A stretch of 64,000 nucleotides of DNA from the NCBI GenBank assembly GCA_037043455.1, contig JAWPHD010004486.1:62001-126000 (forward strand), in the 5' to 3' direction. Within the stretch, counting starts at the first letter, position 1, and each line of letters starts with the position of its first letter. The stretch is from Cyrtodaria siliqua. Taxonomy: Eukaryota; Mollusca; Bivalvia; Adapedonta; Hiatellidae. Both the position numbers and the translations under genes were made by a program. The notes under the pieces were generated by a model, which had not been told where the DNA came from, did no database searches, and saw only the letters and a program-made list of their open reading frames with translations. Of the stretch, positions 44,640 to 57,127 are shown one piece after another.

Positions 44640-44770
44640 GCTGTGTCTGGTGCTAGAGGTAGTGAGTGTTGTAGCTTTTCATTTACTTCTCATGAACAGT
44701 CTCAATAAAACAATGGCTGCTACTTTTCTCTCTTGTTTGTTTTCGTTTAAGAGTTCAGTTTTCAGTATTT
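44640..44770 (+). repeat. Dispersed repeat D
   Basis: ACTTCTCATGAACAGTCTC, AATAAAACAATGGCTGC, TTCAGTATTTATTAA. Member of the 17290 family. Confidence 0.65.
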
Positions 44771-46335
44771 ATTAAATAATAAACAACTTACGTTTACAAA
44801 GCATTGCTGGACGCATACTTTTCATTTAATGGCATTAAGGGTTTAACTGGTACCTTCAAAATCATGATTATTTCCAATTGTGTGGGTGTGAGAGTGAGAT
44901 TGCGGGGGCCGGAAGTGGTTTAGAAGTGGGTGGGATGATTTTGATATTTTGAAAATGGGCCAGGATTAAAGGAATGATATTATCTTGGTAAATGTGAGTG
45001 TTTTTTTGTGTGTTTAAAATTTAGTTTGATTAAACTACAGTCCAACCCCGAAAACCAGCTAGCTATATATACGTTTAACTGTCTGTAAATTCGTGTCAAA
45101 ATAAACTATATTGAAAATTACCCATTCTCTCATCTATCATTTACTCACATTAGTAAATATTGTAGCTATTGCTGTTTACTCTTCAAGTTGGAAAATAACA
45201 TGTTGAATTGAGTTGACAAATGTTAGTTTAATTACTAACACGCCAGTTTCTCCGAGCGTTACTGTTCGTTGTCATTTCATCGAAATGGTAACAATGGGGT
45301 GTTACAAAGAAAGCAATTCCCCCCCCCCCCCCCCCCCACCCCCCAAATGTTCTAAAACTGTCCTTAACTATAAGTATAATATTAGATCTGCATCATAATT
45401 AACTGTGATACTATAACTGGGTTCAGCTAGAGTGCATCGATTGACTGGCGACAATGACTGTACGTCTCACACCACAAATAATTTTCCATAGGGACACAAT
45501 TAATTTTCCATAGGGTCCCATTATAATGTTTGGTTCGTGGCATAGAGATAAACACAAATTACAACATGTCTTCATGCTTAAATTCTTCAATGATCCAAAA
45601 GCTGCAACTTAAAATACAACACATATTTACCACGTTGATTTTTTTTAATTTCACGCTACACAATTTAGCGTAATAATATGACAAAAATACAACCCCGTTG
45701 AGAATAGACCCATGATGTGTAAAATGAGGCAGAATTAGCTAGAAATCTTATATCAACATGAAATTTTCTTCCTAAAATGCTGTAGATTTAGAACCTGGTA
45801 AGGCTAAATCAATGTACGCAATAGAAAGTCCTGTAAAACGTAGAAAAGAAGAACTATTTTTGTTATCTTTCTTCATCTGTAGGGTAGAGCACAAGGTAAT
45901 AGTGCTGTGAGTCCTGTATGCCAATAAATCAATTTGTACCAAACAGAAAATGATCCTGTTTTTAAATGTGCGTGTTCAAATAGAATATATCGTGCTTACA
46001 TGTGCTTTGATAAATTGTTCTGTTACTTCCTTTAAACAATCGCGAATAATGGAACTGTAGCGCTTCAGACCGGAACAAAAATCACAAACTGCATTAAACC
46101 ACGCTTTGATCAAATGTTGAAGTGTTTTTTTTTCTCATTTTGATTAGCATTATTGACACAGTGGAACAAAATTTCTTCACCTTAGAAGTAAAAGGTGCTA
46201 TATGCCTTCTTTGTTCATATACTCAAATGAGAGCTTTTATAAAGAGAAAATCGAGAAGAATGCCAGTAGTATTAACAGTATATTAAAAAGACACACGGCA
46301 ACCTTGATGTTTTTGCCAAGCGTTATAATTAAAAC
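44771..46335. other. Unassigned sequence with a poly(C) tract
   Basis: Poly(C) at 45318-45345. Otherwise no recognisable ORF or repeat. Confidence 0.35.
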
Positions 46336-46353
46336 CTAAACTAAGAACCTTTA

Positions 46354-46570
46354 GTTTAGTTTAAACATATTTATTTTACATCGATTGCGAAACAAGTTAT
46401 TGCAACTTAGATTAATCACTCTCGATGGCTTCCTGGGTAGAACCAGTACTAAGCAATATGGATTAATTATCTTGCTCAAGGATAAATAATGTGGCCGCGG
46501 CGAGGATCGAACCCACGACCTCTCGATCTGGAGTTCGGCGCTCTACCACTAGACCACGCACTCCACACAA
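46354..46570 (-). mobile_element. SINE, family 2, full length with 18-bp TSD
   Basis: Flanked by perfect CTAAACTAAGAACCTTTA at 46336-46353 and 46571-46588. Minus strand: GGAGTGCGTGGTCTAGTGGT (A box), GTGGGTTCGATCCTCGCC (B box), CCTTGAGCAAGATAATTAAT (central domain of the TTGGGCAAG type), GGTTCTACCCAGGAAGCC. It shares the CTGGTTCTACCCAGGAA block with family 1, although the heads differ. Confidence 0.92.
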
Positions 46571-46750
46571 CTAAACTAAGAACCTTTAATGGATTACGTA
46601 ACAGTTAATTGTCAGTTTGATTATCAATCTACTTGTATTTACTATATAATTAAAAGGTAAAACAATATAGGGTGTTCTTCTTTAATACCCTACCTTAGCT
46701 AATGCCTTGATCTATTCAAAAAAATGTATAAATAATGATTTGAAAATATA

Positions 46751-46776
46751 CTAACCCTAACCCTAACCCTAACCCT
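46751..46776 (+). repeat. Interstitial telomeric repeat (CCCTAA)4
   Basis: CTAACCCTAACCCTAACCCT then AACCCT: four and a third perfect CCCTAA units. TTAGGG is the usual telomere repeat of molluscs. It lies between two SINEs with no other telomere-associated sequence. Confidence 0.95.
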
Positions 46777-46918
46777 ATATAAGTTATAGAAAAACTAACG
46801 GGGCGCTGCCAGTTTTAAAATATCAAGATTGCCGTGTGTCCCTTTTAGTAACATACCAACATTGACATTTTCATAAAAAAAAAGATATAAATAAAAATCC
46901 GCCTACCGAAAAGTGCAG

Positions 46919-47146
46919 TTTGTTTGTATGGTGATTTACGTCATTTTCATTTTCAACACATGTAAGGTTATATATGATGGTCGATTTGTTTTGTGGCGGA
47001 GGCAGAGAACCCACATTTCCTGAGTAGTACCAGTACTGCACCTCCTGACATCGGTAAAAAATCGACACTTCCTCACATACAAGTCGAACTCCCAGTAGGA
47101 TTCTAACCCGCAGCGAGAACCCTCGGCCACGGAGGCGCTCGACAGT
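46919..47146 (-). mobile_element. SINE, family 1, deleted head
   Basis: GTGATTTACGTCATTTTCAT, GTAAGGTTATATATGATGG, CTTCCTCACATACAAGTC, then ACCCTCGGCCACGGAGGCGC. About 25 bp of the anticodon region are missing compared with 39821-40065. Confidence 0.85.
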
Positions 47147-47394
47147 GTATTCGAAATTAAACGCTTTTTTTTCAACAGAAAATGTCAAATGAGTGTAAAT
47201 ATTGTAGTAGGAATTAAATGCTAATTATATTCAACAGACAGGACCAAGACAATGTGTATAAACAAAACGCAGACTATTTATATAGTATCCATAAACGAAA
47301 TGCATTGGTCATTAGCCTGCAAAGCATGTGTCATCATAATTGATAGTATGGGAACGCCATGGCTATCTTTGCATGAATAAGTTCCTTATATTGA

Positions 47395-49400
47395 ATGCAT
47401 TCTGTAGTATATGCGGTCCTTCATTTCATATATTCGGTGCGTATTTCTCTATATGCAGTACAAACTTCTTTATATGCTGTGGAAACTTCTTTATATGCTG
47501 TACAGATGTCTTTATATTCTGTGCAAACGTCTTTATATTCTGTGCAAACGTCTTTATATGCTCTACAAACGTATTTATATGCTGTGCAAACGTCTTTATA
47601 TGCTCTACAAACTTCTTTATATGTTGTGAAAACTTCTGTATGTCCTGTCCAAACTTCTTTATAAGCTGTACAAACGTCTTTACATGCTGTACAGAAATCT
47701 TCATATGCTTTCTAAACTTATTTATATGCTGTACAAACGTCTTTATATGCTGTACAACTTCTTTATATGCTGTGCAAACGTCTTTATATGCACTGCAAAC
47801 TTCTTTATATGCTGTACTTTATATTCTGTGCAAACGTCTTTATATGCTGTGGAAATTTCTTTATATGCTGTACAAAAGTATTTATATGCTGTGCAAACGT
47901 CTTTATAGGCTGTGGAAACTTCTTTATATGCTGTACAAAAGTATTTATATGCTGTGCAAACGTCTTTATATGCTGTCCAACCTTCTTTAAATGCTGTAAA
48001 TATGTCTTTATATGCTCTACAAACGTCTTTATATGCCGTGCAAACTTCTTTATATGCTGTACAGACTTCTTTATATGCTTTACAGAGGTCTTTATATGCT
48101 GTGCAAACGTATTTATATCCTTTGGAAATGTCTTTATATGCTGTCCAACCTCCTTTATATGCTGTACAGATGTCTTTATATGCTCTATAAACGTCTTTAT
48201 ATGCTATGCAAACTTCTTTATATGCTGTCCAAACTTCTTTATAAGCTGTACAAACGTCTTTATATGTTGTACAAAAATCTTTAGATGCTGTTCAAACTTC
48301 TTTATATGCTGTCAAAACGTCTTCATATTCTGTCCAAACGTCTTTATATGCTGTACAAACTCCTTTATATGCTGTACAAACTTCTTTATATGCTGTACAG
48401 GCGTCTTTATATGCTGTACAAATTTCTTTATATGCTGTGCAAACGTCTTGATATGCTGTACAATCTTCTTTATATGCACTGCAAACTTCTTTATATGATG
48501 TGCAAACTTCTATATACGCTCTGCAAACTTCTTTATATGCTGTCCAAACGTCTTTATATGCGATGCAAATGTCTTTATATGCCGTACAAAAGTCTTTATA
48601 TTCTGTTCAAACTTCTTTATATGCTGTGCAAACTTCTTTATAAGCTGTAGAGGTGTCTTTATGTGCTGTGGAAACGTCTTTATATGCTGTGCAAACTTCT
48701 TTACAAGCTGTACAGGTGTCTTTATATGCCGTACAAACTTCTTTATATGCTTTGGAAACGTCTTTATATGCTGTAAAGGTGTCTTTATATGCTTTACAAA
48801 CTTCTGTATATGCTGTGGAAACTTCTTTATAAGCTGTACAAACTTCTTAATATGCTGTTGAAACGTCTTTATATGATGTACAGCTGTCTTTATATGCTGT
48901 GCAAACTTCTTTATAAGCTGTACATGTGTTTTTATATGCTATGGAAACGTCTTTATATGCTATGGAAACGTCTTTATATGCTATGCAAACTTTTTTATAT
49001 GCTGTACAGTTGTCTTTATATGCAGTATAAACTTCTTTATTTACTGTGGAAACGTCTTTATATACTGTCCAAATGTCTTTAATGCTGTGAAAACTTCTTT
49101 ATATGCTGTCCAAACGTCTTTGTATGCCGTGGAAACGTCTTTATATGCTGTACAAACCTTTATATGCTGTCCAAACTTCTTTATATGCTGTACAAATGTA
49201 TTTATATGCTGTACAAATGCCTTTATATGCCTGTACAAATGTCTTTATATGCGATAGATATGTCATTGTATGCATTAGATAAACCATTATATGCAATCCG
49301 GTTATCATTATATGTAGTGCATTTATTACTATATTATTGGCATTATATTCGGTACAAATGGCTTTATACGTGGTGCATTTCTTATGATATGCAGTGTTTT
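47395..49400 (+). repeat. 21-bp minisatellite array, ~93 units
   Basis: Unit starts CTTTATATGCTGTACAAAC and has a variable dinucleotide (GT, AC, GC, GG, CC, CT around positions 11-14) plus GTC/TTC at the end. Some units gained or lost one base, which switches frame. Units at both edges are more diverged than the centre. Because 21 is a multiple of three, all three forward frames and some reverse frames are open and give heptapeptide repeats (FICCANV, LYAVQTS, YMLYKRL); none is credible as a protein. Confidence 0.95.
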
Positions 49401-50530
49401 TTCTGAGATCAATCTTAACAGGTGTCAGACCAGTCAGGAAGTACTTCCGGGTCGTAGGGAGCTGAAATAGTCCTTGAAAGAATCCAAAGTTTCTAGTTTG
49501 CATGTGTTTTCCCAAGATTAGTTTCTATTTCATTGTTAAATCTAACCTGAGGTTAAAGTAGTATGTCTTTTGTCAAGAATAGTAAGTATTTTACTGTGTT
49601 TGTCAGGATTATTTCTTTGGCGAGTATGAGCACAGAGGTTAGGTAGAGATGTGGTTTTGCCAGATGTTTATTTCAAAATACGCATAGTGTGAATGAATGA
49701 CGCGAAATGTTGAAAAACTGAATCGGTGTTTTATTACAGATATATCCAAATGTGTTTAATACACAGAATAAAAGTGTATTTAAGCGAACGAATGTTGTGG
49801 AACTTGTGACTGATCTCCAGATATAGCGTATATTGCATTGTGTTCAATGGGCTGATTTTCACCGGTCTGACACCAACACTCGTTTTTGGACAGTGCCGTC
49901 AGGCATCGTTCTAAGTAGTGGCAATTCTGACGCACTCAGAATGTCTACTAGTAACCAAAGAGCACCAGATTACAGCGCTATACAAGTAGTACCATCTGCA
50001 AGGCTGTAAATGTTTAAAATACCCGTATATTGACAGTTCATATTGATACATATGAAAGCGTTGGTAAACACTAAGTGATTTAACTTAAGTTTAAGTAATA
50101 CTCTGTTTTTGAAGGGATTTATCATGTACAAATTAATGCGCATATGTCTTATAACGTAAACAAGCGTGTGTTCATGAGGTTGGGAGTAAAAGCCGGTACC
50201 GTATACCGAAAGTAGCAAATAATAGTTTAGTGATGAATCTAATAGAGATTATCTTCAATATTTTATTTGGCATAATATGTTCATGTTTATTGCCTAAACA
50301 AGGGCGGAATACAATACACAATATAATACAATACACAATATATTTTAAAAATTAGCATGCATACATGAATGAATACATATGTTACAGTGGAATAGTTATT
50401 ATCAATAGCATTTTATCACATTCTGTTATCATTATCAATATTCTGTTTAAAAGCATTTATATTTAAGGAATTTAGAACAATATATATACTCTGACTACCG
50501 TTACATCAGACTACATGTATTTATTATTAT
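49401..50530. other. Unassigned sequence
   Basis: No recognisable gene. AT-rich with ACAATATAATACAATACACA short repeats near 50315. Confidence 0.35.
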
Positions 50531-50534
50531 TACT

Positions 50535-52700
50535 TATTTTTTAGCTCTACTGATCAAAGATCAGCAGAGCTTATGCCGTGGTGCGGTGTTCGTCGTCCGT
50601 CCGTCTGTCTGACCGTCTGACCGTAAAAACATTTTGTAGCGACTACTCCTCTGAAACTCTGAAACTAATGGATGAATTTTCATGAAACTTTACAGAAATG
50701 TTGACCATGATGTCTAGTTGATTCTAGCAAAAATTCATGTTGATGTGAAATCCAAGATGGCTGCAAAAGTTAAAAATAGATTTTTAAAAAACAAGTTTGT
50801 AGCGACTGTTTCTTGAAAACTATAAGTGATATTGATATGTGACTTTTTCTAAAATGATCAGCATGTTATGATGTTGGTCTCTGTTGAAAATCGTTTTGAT
50901 TCAACGTTAAAAATGGCTGCCAGCGGCCATCTTTGTTTACATAGAGTTATATAGTAAAAACTTGTAGCGAATACTCCTCTGAAAGTACTTGAAGGATTTT
51001 CATGAAACACAGAATGTTGCTCTTGATGTCTAATTGATCCTAGCGAAATATCAGGTCGGCCGGGACTTCAAGATGGCCGCCACGGCATATATTTAAAAAA
51101 ACAAGCTTGTAGCGACAACTTCTTGAAATCTATGTGATATTGATATGGGACTTTTTCTAAAATGATCAGCATGACATGAAGTTGGTTCTTGTCGAAACCA
51201 TTCTGACTCGACATTAAACATGGCTGCCAGCGGCCTAGAATTATATAGTAAAAACGTGTAGCGACTACATCTCTGAAACTACGGGACTGATGTTCATGAA
51301 ATTTCACGGGATTGTTTGTCCTGATGTCTTGTTGGTCCAAGGAAAATTTCAGGTCGGCCGAAAATTCAAGATGGCCGCCACAGCTAAAAATAGATTTTAA
51401 AAAAAACAAGTTTGTAGCGACTACTTCTTGAAAACTATAAGTGATATTGATATGGGACTTTTTCTAAAATGATCAGCATGACATGTTGTTGTTCTTTGTC
51501 GAAAATCTTGTGATTCTACATTAAAAAAGGCTACATCTTTGTTTACACAAAGTCATATAGTCAAAACTGGTAGCGACTACTTACCTGAAACTACTTGACG
51601 GATTTTCATGAATCTTCACAGGAATGTTGCTTTTGGTGTCTAAGTTGATCTTATCAAAATTTCAGGTCTGCCGTAAATTCAAGATGACCGCCACGGCTAA
51701 AAATAGGTTTTTAAAAGACAAGTTTGTAGCGACTACTTCTTGAAAACTGTAAGTGATATTGATATGGGACTTTTCTAAAATGATCAGCATGATATGACGT
51801 TGATCCGTGTTGAAAATTATTTTGATTTGATATTAAACATGGCTGCCAGTGGCCATCTTTCTTTACATAGAGTTATATAGTAAATATTTGTAGCGACTAC
51901 TCCTCTGAAACTACTTGAAGGATTTTCATGAAACTTAACAGAAATGTTGCTCTTGATGTGTTGTTGATCCTAAAAATGTCAGGTCGGCCCAAATTCAATA
52001 TGGCCGCCATGGCTAAAAATAGTTTTTAAAAAACAAATTTGTAGCAACTGCTTCTTGAAAACTATAAATGATATTGACGTGGGACTTTTTCTAAAATAAT
52101 CCGTTTGACATGATGTTGTTGAGGTATGAAACCACTAATTAGTTTCCCCATAGACACCAATGTTAAAGAGTCACATATTAATGATTTGCTGCAAATTCAA
52201 CTCAAGTATGGATAATGCTGCAGTGTAATGTTCATATAGAAAACCAATTTTCCACTTGAAAAATCACCAGAAAAGGTGGGATCACAAGACATGTAAGGAT
52301 GTTCTTGTTTGTTTACTAAACAGGTCAAGGGTACAGCTGTTTTCATTGATTGACTGTTGTCATTGCTCACAAAGTGTAAGCATAGAGTCGAAATTTCGAA
52401 AATGTTCATCAGTGATCCAGTAAAACCTGTTAATACGCTTCTTATACATACAACCGCAAAATCGAATAAAAATGGGCAGTTTTCCCATACTTGTAATGCC
52501 CATTTCCATCAAAAAAGGAGGGTTTACTTTTTATTGTAGGAACTACATTCGACTACTGGTTGCTAGTGGCCATTTTTGTTTACATCGAGTTATATATAAA
52601 AACTTGAAACGACTACTCTGAAGCTACTTGACAGATTTTAATGAAACTTCACAGGAATGCTGATCTAGCTTTCAGAACCTGCCAGTAGAGCTTCAAGGGC
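50535..52700 (+). repeat. ~310-bp tandem family with CTCTACTG ends
   Basis: About five units of ~310 bp, each with TTGTAGCGACTACTCCTCTG, GGATTTTCATGAAACTT, AGGTCGGCC, CAAGATGGCCGCCA, GTGATATTGATATGGGACTT, AAAATGATCAGCATG, GGCTGCCAGCGGCCATC. The block begins AGCTCTACTGATC and ends CAGTAGAGCTTC, an inverted CTCTACTG that may mark element ends. The 52150-52430 repeat sits near its right end. Non-coding. Confidence 0.8.
52150..52430. repeat. Dispersed repeat (copy at 38490-38720)
   Basis: GATTTGCTGCAAATTCAACTC, AAGTATGGATAATGC, CACCAGAAAAGGTGGGATC, TGTTTGTTTACTAAACAGG. About 40 bp longer than the 38-kb copy in the middle. Confidence 0.65.
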
Positions 52701-53255
52701 ATTGACCTCTTGTTATACTTATCCTAAGTCAATGAAGATTGTTTTGTTTTAGCCATATCGCCACCGAAAACGTCTTTATTTTTTCAGACATTCAAGGAGC
52801 GATAACTCTGTCAGGCATGATTGAATCTGATTGGTTTTCGAAAGAAATCGAGATCTCATGTATTCGTATGTTGTGACAACTTTCTCTGACATTTTCGTTT
52901 GACAATTATTCCCTTTTGACACTTACACAATTTAAACATTTCTACATAACTTCACTTTTTATCAATTTGGCGGAGGGATATAGAATGTTGTCGTTGTCCT
53001 TCTGTCCTTCCGTCCGGTCCCATAACTTTGGTAATGCCTCATCCGATTTCAATAATATTTTGCACAAATGGTCACCACCTTATTACTCAGATCCGCTTTT
53101 TTTGTCGGAATCAATACTTTGAGTGGTACCGTCCATCAGCACTTTCAGTACTTTGATTTAAGATGTTGCGATTTTATCAGAAATCAAAAACGGAGTGTGA
53201 CGTAAAAAAAACGTAAAAACAAACCTACCTACCCTATTTGTGTTCAATGCATTAG
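52701..53255. other. Diverged dispersed repeat, non-coding
   Basis: GTCCTTCTGTCCTTCCGTCC, CATAACTTTGGTAATGCC and TTTCAATAATATTTTGCAC are the style of common bivalve repeats, but only one copy is in the window. Confidence 0.4.
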
Positions 53256-53264
53256 CGGAAACAA

Positions 53265-53400
53265 GCCTTTTTTGCATAACAGAGGAAGGATGATACAAAA
53301 CCGAGGAAGGGTGACATATTACAGAGGCGAAGGGTGACACATTATAGAGGGGAAGGGTGACACATTACAGAGGGGGAAGGGTGGACCACTACAGAGAAAG
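53265..53400 (+). repeat. ~23-bp tandem repeat
   Basis: About six imperfect units of GGGGAAGGGTGACACATTAC plus AGA. Confidence 0.85.
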
Positions 53401-53404
53401 GATG

Positions 53405-53587
53405 ACAATCATTTTTAATTATATGTGGTAAATAAATATGTATATGTGGTAGAAAAATGTTTATATGCAGTAGATTAATCATTATATGCGATAGAAAAGT
53501 CATTGTATGTAGCAGACAAACCATAAAATGCGGTCCAGTTATCATTATATGTAGTGCATTTATTTATATATGCAGTAGTTTATCTAA
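53405..53587 (+). repeat. 21-bp array, diverged
   Basis: About eight units such as TATATGCAGTAGATTAATCA and TATATGTAGTGCATTTATTT. Very similar to the diverged right edge of the large array (49240-49340: GCGATAGATATGTCATTG, CCGGTTATCATTATATGTAG). Confidence 0.8.
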
Positions 53588-54436
53588 TACGAGAGGTGTT
53601 CAATTTTGAACTCTTTCATTGTGTAACTGAATCAACTATCTTGAAATTCTCGCCGAATATGTTGATTTTAATGTCAAGTTTAATGATTTCTTCGATATGA
53701 ACATTATGGCATGCACTATTATGTGCTTCCTGATGTTGCTGCATCCGTATTTTTGAAAAAGAGTAGAGAATGACATTTTGAAGCAAACATCTTGAAATAT
53801 AAAAATAACTGCAATACAAATTTTAAGACAAATGCTTTTAAAATGTCGTTTAAGGTTATAGTATTCTGATACGTCCATGTCCGAACGTAAAACAAAGTGT
53901 AATATGCATTTTTTTTTAATTTGTCGATTTTCAAGATTTCAGCGAAAATTAATGAAAATTCAACTATGAACATCAACTGCAGGCATTTTTGTGATTTCCT
54001 CCGCTATAAAAAAACAAGTTTCATAAGTTTCTTAAAAGAAAAAATAGAAAAAATATATAACTTATAAAAAATATATATACTTATATATACTCATTAAAAT
54101 TTAGGGGCAAAACTCACACATTTTCAAATGATGATAAAAATAATATAATGTTTCACCAAAGATATCTTTATAAGGTATATGATATACATCAACAATAACT
54201 GTTCAATTTTATGTCACAAAATATGATTAAAATAGTTATTTTGGTTAATTTATGAAATGATCAGTAACATACGAGCAAACTGTCCTATTATCTGGCAATT
54301 GCTTAATATTGCGGTAAAAAGTTGAGCTTTTAATTAAACATCTATATTTTTGTCTTAAATAAAACATACGATCATATTTAAATTATAAACACTGTTTTAA
54401 ACAATTATGACATGTATTTAGTGGAATTATTTGCAC

Positions 54437-54560
54437 TCCCTAAGAACTGCGTTACAACGTAAAGCATGTCTCAACGAAGTCATGATACAAAATCACAACG
54501 ACATCTGTTACAATATCTGTACATTCGTGTTACAGTATCTCTCCATGTGTTGTGAAAACA
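54437..54560 (+). repeat. Inverted subterminal block, left
   Basis: GTTACAACGTAAAGCATGTC, TCAACGAAGTCATGATACAA, ATCTGTTACAATATCTGTAC, TTACAGTATCTCTCCATGTG. Its reverse complement is at 59315-59460 with a few substitutions and one ~12-bp insertion. Confidence 0.85.
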
Positions 54561-55128
54561 TGACATTTTTGTAGTTTTGCGATCGATCAGAGGTCTAAAA
54601 TAGTAAGTTTACTTACATTATTTATTACCTTTGGACCAGATGTTGCAATTTTTCATTTTTAGCTTGTTACATGTTTTCACAGAGAGTAATATTGGAATTA
54701 CAGCATTTTCTAAATCGTTTCATAATAATCATTAAACAATATTTTTTTCTGAGCTGTAGTGGTATGGATTTACTGTTGTGTAAAATATGATATAAATTAA
54801 GTCTCACAGAACGAATATTAATCTTCAGATATAAACAAAATGTAGTTGTTTTATGTTTTACGATGTTACAGTATCGTCACGAGGGTGTTACAAACTCCCA
54901 ATGAAATAACATTTAAACGTTACAAACTCTCATCGACGGAAAGTCAGGCAAAATGTTACAGTCTCTTAATGATTATGTCAGCTTTCCCTTCATGTGGACC
55001 GACAATATAATCTTGCTATTGAAAACGGCCCCACAAACATGCCCATGTGCATCGATACTCTTGTTTTATAACCAAACGCTTTATTGCAGATACTGCAGAC
55101 GTATCGTTTTGACTGGACATGTATAAAT

Positions 55129-55345
55129 TTACGTGTCCCAGGTAACATAACTTTTCAAAGAATTTGTGTTCACACATTTTGCTTTCTCGGAGTGTTCCAT
55201 CTTACGATGCCTGCACAGGGTATGCCTGTTGTTAAACCGTTTACTGCAAATTTCACACAATAATTTCACACCTTCGTGAATCGATCTAGTATGCTCCCTC
55301 AGGTCGTAGAGTGCTGAAACCGTTTTCTTGCACATATTTGCACAA
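55129..55345 (-). CDS. C2H2 zinc-finger ORF 1 (partial or exon)
   Basis: Contains one clear finger, CEICSKRFNNRHTLCRHRKMEH (C-x2-C-x12-H-x4-H; 22 residues), preceded by a finger-like CANMCKK...LREHTRSIH (C-x3-C-x12-H-x4-H) and joined by HEGVKLL. An in-frame TAA just upstream (~55349) means it is either an exon or a remnant. Nucleic-acid or protein binding would be expected. It lies inside the candidate transposon, so it could be element-encoded or a captured host exon. Confidence 0.55.
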
Positions 55346-55379
55346 GTTTATATAGCAGGAGTCCGGCGGGGCGCCGCCA

Positions 55380-56832
55380 CTTCGCGGGGGTAGACTAGAG
55401 AAGGGACTAGCGGTAATATCAATAATTGTTGGGTACTTAATGTAATTGTCAATATGTTATCATATTTGTATAATAGTGAATACATGAGAGTTAGTTTAAT
55501 GCCGAAATATTATGTGTTTGTATTACGTTTTTGTCCATTCATGTCCTTTTTGAGTACAAATGAGTAATTCAATGTAATAATAAGTCATCATGCGAATACT
55601 GGTTAAAATGTTATACAACAAAAATAATGTGTGATATATAGTAACGGTCATCCGCATATAGTTTTGATGAAAATAAAACTCATACGTTTACTACCAGTTA
55701 TTGTTACGTTTAATTGACAATGACATCAAAGGCAATTGATTATAAATAATATCATTATTATACATTATTTACGTATATCTATCTACATTTAGGTTGTTTT
55801 AATAGGTTAATTCAAGAAGATGTTAGAACAATTAAGACAGTTAAATAAATGTATTGAATTGTACATTATTAATAATAATATTTCGAGAAAACAAAACATA
55901 ATGAAAACACTGTTTTTTTCGAAAGTTTAAGATATAATATTCAGATTTCTAAACATGTTTTAATTCAACAAAAAGAAGACAATATAATAATGTCAGATGT
56001 ATCATTTATCTCAGCCTGATCGCATATTTAATAAACATGAATGACACGCGTGGAGCGGCTTCTGTAATTTAAAACGTGTCATAAAGTTAATTGTTATTTA
56101 ATAAATTGTAAAAACATCACACTATTAGAATGTTGATTGAATTAACGACACTCGTTGAATGTACTAGTGATATTTCAAGGAATACATACTAGTGATTAAT
56201 TGTTTTACTGATTAACTTATTACCCATGACAATTACCTAACACAAGTGTCAATAATATGGCAGCGTATAGAGTTGATAAAACTACATTCAAAAGATTAAT
56301 TTTAAAAGATTCATACATTTTCCAAATAAGAAATTGCATGATATAAAAGATGTTTACATATAACATATCATCTGTTTTGGCTTTTCCCTTAAAACTCCGA
56401 GTCAAGGACTCAAGGGATTAACTCCAAAGGAAACTTGCAGCTGCGATAGTAAAACCGGAAAACGTTATCATATTTTATCAGTAAAATTAGAAGTCGATAT
56501 AAGTACAAATAACAATTCCAAGTCTGTTAAAAATCTCTCACTTTTAATAAAAAAACAACAAACCTCGAGCATCTAAGAAAACTGCATGGAAAAAAAAATC
56601 CGATTTTGAAGTAATTGTTACCCCAGATACAGTAAGTAAAACCGAAAAGACTCTTTAAAAAAAAACTCATACTTCATTCAATTTAAATGTAACATGAGAA
56701 ATAATAAAGAAACACACAATACTAAAAAAAAATAAGATTTGAGGACGTTCCAGAATTGCCTTGCATTTTAGAAGAATAAAATGATTTAGACTTTGATGAA
56801 AGATGTAATGATTTCAATGACATTTTCCATTT
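55380..56832. other. Unassigned interior of the candidate transposon
   Basis: Very AT-rich, no ORF with recognisable content. Could be intron sequence between the two zinc-finger ORFs. Confidence 0.3.
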
Positions 56833-57118
56833 AAATTGAATGTTGTTTAACGGCTCATCAACACAGTATAGGTTATTTAGAGCCGCCCCAGAAAGAGGAA
56901 GGATACATAGGAATCCGGGAGCTTATTACCCTAATCTTATTATCGAATAGATTCCTATGGTTCTTTAACGTGCTTGGAGGGTAGACCGATACACGGGACC
57001 GCCCGGGAAAGTGTCTTGCCCAAGAACACACCGACGGAACTCAGTGGCACCACGGAGGATTGAACCCGGGGCCTCCGGTTACAAATCCGCCGCGCTACCG
57101 ACTGCGCCACGCCAGCCC
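56833..57118 (-). mobile_element. SINE, family 3, full length with 9-bp TSD
   Basis: Minus strand: GGCTGGCGTGGCGCAGTCGG (A box), anticodon-loop region GGATTTGTAACC (Thr-UGU-like), CCGGGTTCAATCCTCCG (B box), TTCTTGGGCAAGACACTTTC (central domain), GGTCCCGTGTATCGGTCTAC, and a long body ending GTTAAACAACATTCAAT. TTTCCATTT flanks it at 56824-56832 and 57119-57127. It inserted into the candidate DNA transposon. Confidence 0.88.
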
Positions 57119-57127
57119 TTTCCATTT

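Noticed and set aside
46495..46566. Functional tRNA gene on the minus strand
   Set aside because: It is the head of a SINE with an 18-bp duplication around the whole unit.
47340..48498. Long Cys-rich ORFs (216 and 243 codons) as a repetitive protein gene
   Set aside because: They follow the 21-bp unit, are open in several frames at once, and switch frame where a unit is 20 or 22 bp. No start context or signal peptide.
57050..57118. Functional tRNA-Thr gene
   Set aside because: A and B boxes are good, but the sequence continues into a SINE body with target-site duplications, so it is a SINE head.
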